Source: Casp-actino8 sp964614655 (GTDB lineage: Bacteria; Actinomycetota; Acidimicrobiia; Acidimicrobiales; Ilumatobacteraceae). Taken from it: 12,050 nt of DNA. Numbering within the stretch: position 1 is the first letter of the stretch; the number at the start of each line of letters is the position of its first letter. Shown here piece after piece: positions 7,003 through 12,050 of this stretch. The stretch covers positions 1 to 12,050 of the forward strand of contig CAZTPF010000044.1 in assembly GCA_964614655.1 (NCBI GenBank). Reading direction: 5' to 3'. Both the position numbers and the translations under genes were made by a program. A model generated the notes under the pieces. The model made no database searches, was not told the DNA's origin, and saw nothing but the letters and a program-made list of their open reading frames with translations.

Positions 7003-8598
7003 ATGCTCGCCGAACTTCACATCGAGGATCTCGGAGTCATCGATCGACTCGATCTGCTTCTCGGCGCCGGCCTCGTCGCGGTCACCGGTGAGACCGGAGC
7101 GGGCAAGACCATGCTGATCGAAGCGATCAGTCTGCTGGTCGGCGGACGGGCCGATGCCTCGCGAGTACGGGCCGGAGCCGCCGAAGCGAGAGTGGAAGGG
7201 CGTTTCGTCGTCGGGGACGACGAATGGGTCGTGGCCCGTGTCGTTCCCGTCGACGGCCGCAGCCGCGCCTACGTCAACGGTCGTCTGGCGACCGTCGCGC
7301 AGTTGGTCGAGATCGGGGAGCGCCTCGTCGATCTGCACGGCCAGCACGCCCACCAGAGCCTGCTGTCGACCTCGGTGCAGCGGGCGGCGCTCGACGAATT
7401 CGCCGGGGTCGATCTCTCGGCGCTTCGCGCCGCGCGAGCTCGACTCACCGAGATCGACGCCTCACTTGCCGCGCTCGGCGGCGATCAACGAGCGCGGGCC
7501 CGCGACATCGAACTGTTGCGGTTCCAGATCGACGAGATCGAGGCGACTCGTATCGCGTCGATCGACGAAGAGGAAGAGGTCGCTCGTCGGGAGGACTCGC
7601 TGGCCGATGCGACGGCGCATCGCGAGGCCGCCGAGGAGTCGGCGACGATCCTCGCCGACGACGACGGTGTCCTCGATCGTCTCGGTGTGGTGATCGCGCG
7701 TCTCGGATTGCGACGTCCGTTCGAACCGGTGGTGGCACGGTTGCGAGCCGCCTCGACCGAGATCGACGATCTGGTCCGCGAGATCCGGGCCATCGGCGAA
7801 TCGTGCGACGACGATCCAGAACGGCTGGCCGAGGCCCGAAACCGGCGCCAACAGCTCCGAGACCTCCGGCGCAAGTACGGCGAGACCCTCACCGACGTAC
7901 TCGACTACCTGGAGGAATGTCGCTCGAGGGTGGCCGAGCTCGAATCCCACGAGGAGCGGGTCGAGGTGCTCGAAGCCGAGCGGTCGGACGTGTTGGCCTC
8001 CGAGCGGGCGGCGGCCGCCGTGGTGGCCCGAGCCCGACGTCGCGGTGCCGATCGTCTCGGTGAGGCGATCACCGGCCATCTCGGATCGCTCGCCATGGCA
8101 CGCGCCGTCGTCACGGTGTCGGTCGACGGCGACGATCCGGCCGACGAGGTCGCCTTCCTTCTGGCGGCCAATCCCGGATTGCCGGCGGTTCCTCTCGCCA
8201 AGGCGGCATCGGGAGGTGAGCTCGCCCGCACCATGTTGGCGACTCGTCTCGTCCTGTCGTCAGGTCCGCCCATCCTGGTGTTCGACGAAGTCGACGCCGG
8301 CATCGGCGGGCAAGCGGCGGCGCACGTCGCCGAGGCCTTGTCGACTCTGGCCAGCGACCGCCAAGTCATGGTGGTCACCCATCTGGCCCAGGTGGCGGCT
8401 CGGGCCGATCACCACGTCGTGGTCGACAAGCAGTTCGTCGACACGGCCGGAGCCGAGTCGACAGTTGCCCGAGCGACGGTGGTCTCGGGCCCGCAGAGAG
8501 TCGACGAGATCGCCCGCATGCTGTCCGGAGACGCCGACAGCGCAGCGGCCCGCCGTCACGCTCAGGAACTTCTGTCCGGAAAATCGCGTCGCCCCTGA
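7003..8598 (+). CDS. recN: DNA repair protein RecN
   Basis: A 531-residue SMC-like ATPase of double-strand break repair, slightly shorter than most RecN (about 550-590). The N-terminus MLAELHIEDLGVID leads to Walker A GETGAGKT (29-36, Lys35). A long charged helical middle (about 150-380, with Glu/Arg-rich coiled-coil segments) follows. The C-terminal half of the ATPase has the signature SGGELAR (403-409), Walker B ILVFDEVDAGIGG (424-436) with Glu429, and the switch His in VTHLAQVAA. AGGAG at 6994-6998 overlaps the nadK stop and sits 4 bases before the ATG. In mycobacteria recN is followed by two envelope genes before pyrG; here pyrG follows directly. Confidence 0.96.
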   Translation: MLAELHIEDLGVIDRLDLLLGAGLVAVTGETGAGKTMLIEAISLLVGGRADASRVRAGAAEARVEGRFVVGDDEWVVARVVPVDGRSRAYVNGRLATVAQLVEIGERLVDLHGQHAHQSLLSTSVQRAALDEFAGVDLSALRAARARLTEIDASLAALGGDQRARARDIELLRFQIDEIEATRIASIDEEEEVARREDSLADATAHREAAEESATILADDDGVLDRLGVVIARLGLRRPFEPVVARLRAASTEIDDLVREIRAIGESCDDDPERLAEARNRRQQLRDLRRKYGETLTDVLDYLEECRSRVAELESHEERVEVLEAERSDVLASERAAAAVVARARRRGADRLGEAITGHLGSLAMARAVVTVSVDGDDPADEVAFLLAANPGLPAVPLAKAASGGELARTMLATRLVLSSGPPILVFDEVDAGIGGQAAAHVAEALSTLASDRQVMVVTHLAQVAARADHHVVVDKQFVDTAGAESTVARATVVSGPQRVDEIARMLSGDADSAAARRHAQELLSGKSRRP

Positions 8599-8606
8599 TC
8601 GGGGCG
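8590..8606 (+). terminator. GC hairpin at the recN stop codon
   Basis: CGCCCC (8590-8595) pairs with GGGGCG (8601-8606), with the recN stop TGA in the 5-base loop. No T-tract follows, so it is at best a weak or factor-dependent terminator. GGGGCG can instead pair with a second CGCCCC at 8618-8623, giving mutually exclusive structures. Confidence 0.35.
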
Positions 8607-8607
8607 C

Positions 8608-8636
8608 CGGTGAGTGTCGCCCCGGAACGGTGAGTG
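8608..8636. repeat. Direct repeats CGGTGAGTG upstream of pyrG
   Basis: CGGTGAGTG occurs at 8608-8616 and again at 8628-8636, start to start 20 bases, about two helical turns. Each copy is preceded by GTCGCCCC (8588-8595 and 8616-8623), so the segment is an imperfect tandem duplication reaching from the end of recN. The second copy lies just upstream of the candidate -10. It may be a regulator binding site. Confidence 0.4.
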
Positions 8637-8640
8637 CGGG

Positions 8641-8646
8641 TATGGT
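8641..8646 (+). promoter_or_regulatory. Candidate -10 box of the pyrG promoter
   Basis: TATGGT fits TANNNT. A start 6 to 8 bases after it would fall on C8653, C8654 or G8655. No recognisable -35 is seen at the right distance, which is common in actinobacteria. Support is the motif, the placement in the only sizeable gap of this gene run, and the leader structure just downstream. Confidence 0.45.
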
Positions 8647-8649
8647 GGT

Positions 8650-8681
8650 CTCCCGTCATCGGTGGTGCAACCGGACGGGAG
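8650..8681 (+). promoter_or_regulatory. pyrG leader hairpin sequestering the Shine-Dalgarno
   Basis: CTCCCGTC (8650-8657) pairs perfectly with GACGGGAG (8674-8681). After a two-base bulge (A8658, T8659), CGGT (8660-8663) pairs with ACCG (8670-8673) around a GGTGCA loop. The right arm holds the GGGAG of the pyrG Shine-Dalgarno (GGGAGG, 8677-8682), so the folded leader would block ribosome binding. The structure is read from the sequence; the regulatory role is inferred. Confidence 0.55.
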
Positions 8682-8687
8682 GTCCAC

Positions 8688-10318
<1,631 letters not shown>

Positions 10319-10322
<4 letters not shown>

Positions 10323-10870
10323 CTTCCGGATCGTTCCGGCACGTCGGAGATCGACTGATCCACGACGGCTACGTCTGGAACGTGGTGGTCGGCGACTTCG
10401 TCGATCCGGACGATCGTCCCTTCACTCGCGACGTCGTCCGCTCGCCGGGTGCCGTCGCGATCGTGGCCGTGTTCGACGATCGCACCACGCTGTTGGTCCG
10501 CCAGTACCGTGCCGCATTCGACGATCACGTGCTCGAGATCCCAGCCGGAATGCGCGACGTGCCCGGCGAGGATCCGGAGGCGACCGCACGTCGCGAACTG
10601 ATCGAGGAGACCGGTTTCGAGGCGTCGACCTGGCGCCCCCTTCATCGCTTCTATCCGTCGGTCGGCATGACCGACGCGGTCCTCCACGTGTATCTCGCCA
10701 CCGATCTCCGGCCCGTCGGACGTTCGGCGCACGGACCCGAAGAGGAGCACATGGAGGTGCTTCGACTTCCCCTCGTCGACGCGCTCGACATGGTCGACCG
10801 CGGTGAGATCGCCGACGCCAAGGCCACGATCGGCCTGCTGATGGCCGCCCGTGTCCTCGGGGACGTGTGA
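10319..10870 (+). CDS. NUDIX hydrolase, probable ADP-ribose pyrophosphatase
   Basis: A 183-residue cytosolic NUDIX enzyme. The Nudix box spans Gly77 to Phe100 and ends RRELIEETGF, with the metal-binding Glu96/Glu97. One extra residue separates its first Gly and Glu (G-x6-E rather than G-x5-E), a variant I associate with ADP-ribose pyrophosphatases. The preceding EIPAG (73-77) and the following EEEHMEV and DAKATIGLLMA also fit that group. The family hydrolyses ADP-ribose to AMP and ribose 5-phosphate. The position between pyrG and xerD matches M. tuberculosis Rv1700, an ADP-ribose pyrophosphatase. The GTG start overlaps the pyrG stop (GTGA) with no strong SD, which implies coupling to pyrG. 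The exact substrate is inferred. Confidence 0.9.
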
Positions 10871-10888
10871 TCATGGCCGACGACCGCC

Positions 10889-11824
10889 ATGGCTGATTCG
10901 TCCCACGACATCCCCCTCGAGGTGGAGGAATATCTTGCTTGGCTCGTCGCGGAGCGGGGTCGCTCGCCGAACACCGTGTCGGCCTACCGGCGCGATCTGG
11001 TCGCCTATGTCGCGTGGCTGCGAGACCGCGGTCTCGACGTGGGCTCGGTCGGCGCACCGGATCTCGATCACTTCGTGAACGATCGTCGGCCGCACATGGC
11101 ACCGGCGTCACTTGCCCGTCAGATGACGTCGATTCGCAACTTCCATCGGTTCCTCGTGGCCGAAGGTAATCGTCGCGACGACCCGACCGCCGATCTGGAC
11201 GGAGTGCGCGTGCCGGCCGGTCTGCCGAAGCCGTTGTCGGAGCCCGACGTCGAGAGATTGATCGCCGCGGTGGTGGGGGACGACCCGATCGCTCGCCGTG
11301 ATCGAGCGCTGCTCGAAGTGTTGTACGCCACCGGCGCTCGGATCTCCGAGGCCTGCGGCCTGTCGCTCGGCGACCTCGACCTGGAGGCCGGTCTGGCTCG
11401 CCTCTACGGCAAGGGCGACAAGGAGAGGCTGGTGCCGGTGGGAAGTTGCGCTCGACGGGCGCTCGACGAATGGCTGCAGTCGGGACGACCGGAGATGGTG
11501 CCGACTCGCTGGAAACGGCGGGGTGACGCCGAGGCGGTGTTTCTCGACCGGCGGGGTGGGCGCCTCGGTCGACAAGCCGCGTGGGCGATCGTCGTTCGCC
11601 ACGGCGAACGGGCCGGGCTGTCGGGACATCTGTCGCCCCATGTTCTGCGCCACTCGTGTGCCACGCACATGCTCGATCACGGTGCCGATCTGCGCATCGT
11701 TCAGGAGATGCTCGGACACGCGTCAATTTCGACGACGCAGGTGTACACGAAAGTCTCCCAGGAGCGGCTCGTCGAACAGTACGCGCGAGCTCATCCGCGC
11801 GCCGACGTGGAGCGAGGCACGTGA
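10889..11824 (+). CDS. xerD: Tyrosine recombinase XerD
   Basis: A 311-residue site-specific recombinase that, with a partner XerC, resolves chromosome dimers at dif in the FtsK-dependent pathway. The N-terminal SAM-like core-binding domain covers residues about 8-105. The catalytic domain has the full set: Arg151 in TGARISE, Lys175 in YGKGDKERLVP, His251 and Arg254 in LSPHVLRHSCATH, His277 in LGHASI and the nucleophile Tyr286 in TQVYTKV. Length and spacing are those of chromosomal Xer proteins, not phage or integron integrases, and the conserved place after the NUDIX gene supports XerD. The ATG is 18 bases after the NUDIX stop with little SD. An ATG at 10873 is out of frame and stops after 7 codons. 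The stop overlaps the next start as GTGA. Confidence 0.94.
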   Translation: MADSSHDIPLEVEEYLAWLVAERGRSPNTVSAYRRDLVAYVAWLRDRGLDVGSVGAPDLDHFVNDRRPHMAPASLARQMTSIRNFHRFLVAEGNRRDDPTADLDGVRVPAGLPKPLSEPDVERLIAAVVGDDPIARRDRALLEVLYATGARISEACGLSLGDLDLEAGLARLYGKGDKERLVPVGSCARRALDEWLQSGRPEMVPTRWKRRGDAEAVFLDRRGGRLGRQAAWAIVVRHGERAGLSGHLSPHVLRHSCATHMLDHGADLRIVQEMLGHASISTTQVYTKVSQERLVEQYARAHPRADVERGT

Positions 11825-12050
11825 GAGTCGGGCGTCGTGTCGCGCATCTCGTGCGTCGATGGCGGACGAGCCTCGACCGTTCGCCGATGTCACCGAGCGA
11901 TCTCGACTTCGTCCGACGAACCCTCCTCGACTCGGAGTGGGAATTGTGGTCGCGACTGGACCTCTCCGATCAGAGACATTCGGTGATCGTGGCCCGTCGC
12001 TTCACTGCGCTCGTGCCCGAGTCGGATCCGGCCGAAGTCTCGGCGGCGCT
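11821..12050 (+). CDS. Start of an unidentified protein, possibly HD-domain type (partial)
   Basis: The reading frame opens with GTG overlapping the xerD stop (GTGA) and runs unbroken to the window end, giving 76 residues. It begins MRVGRRVAHLVRRWRTSLD and continues with helical, charged sequence including WELWSRLDLSDQRHSVIVARRF. The pattern of a Trp-rich stretch followed by D-x-R-H-S-x-x-V-A-R-R resembles the beginning of HD-domain proteins I associate with actinobacteria, but the HD metal-binding motif would lie past the window end. The overlap places it in the same transcript as xerD. The identity is tentative. Confidence 0.6.
   Translation, partial: MRVGRRVAHLVRRWRTSLDRSPMSPSDLDFVRRTLLDSEWELWSRLDLSDQRHSVIVARRFTALVPESDPAEVSAA

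Overview
The window is GC-rich actinobacterial chromosome. It holds the 3' end of an rRNA operon followed by a dense housekeeping block. The block has the same gene order as Mycobacterium tuberculosis Rv1691 to Rv1701: TPR protein, HAD phosphatase, tlyA, nadK, recN, pyrG, NUDIX hydrolase, xerD. Several differences point away from mycobacteria. A class I aldolase and an SSB-like gene sit between the TPR and HAD genes, a DUF1015 gene runs on the opposite strand, and the two envelope genes that separate recN from pyrG in mycobacteria and corynebacteria are absent. My best guess is an Acidimicrobiia (Ilumatobacter-like) bacterium. That is an inference from gene content and style, not a phylogenetic result.

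Layout. Positions 1-383 are the end of 23S rRNA; 434-553 is 5S rRNA; 562-597 is a strong hairpin that closes the rRNA operon. Positions 626-1957 encode a TPR protein with an extraordinary Arg/Ser/Gly/Asp repeat N-terminus. Positions 2029-3287 hold an SSB-like OB-fold gene coupled by ATGA to a class I fructose-bisphosphate aldolase. Positions 3309-4505 (minus) encode a DUF1015 protein, convergent with the aldolase gene and divergent from the HAD gene. Positions 4584-8598 run HAD phosphatase, tlyA, nadK, recN with gaps of 7 bases or less. A gap of 89 bases with repeats, a candidate promoter and a Shine-Dalgarno-sequestering hairpin precedes pyrG (8688-10322). A NUDIX hydrolase, xerD and the start of one more gene follow, with stop/start overlaps at pyrG/NUDIX and xerD/next gene. 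No stretch longer than about 90 bases lacks a gene or RNA.

How the genes fit together. The block mixes ribosome modification (TlyA), cofactor and nucleotide supply (NadK, CTP synthase), nucleotide housecleaning (NUDIX), DNA repair and chromosome resolution (RecN, XerD, perhaps the SSB-like protein) and central carbon metabolism (aldolase). The short gaps and overlaps suggest two main rightward transcripts, one from HAD to recN and one from pyrG onward, with possible read-through.

Most interesting signal: the pyrG leader. An 8-base perfect inverted repeat places the pyrG Shine-Dalgarno in a hairpin. A TANNNT -10 candidate would start transcription within the CCCG that forms the 5' arm. This is the architecture of the enterobacterial pyrC/pyrD CTP-sensing start-site switch, here in front of CTP synthase itself. 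It is a hypothesis, not a demonstrated mechanism.
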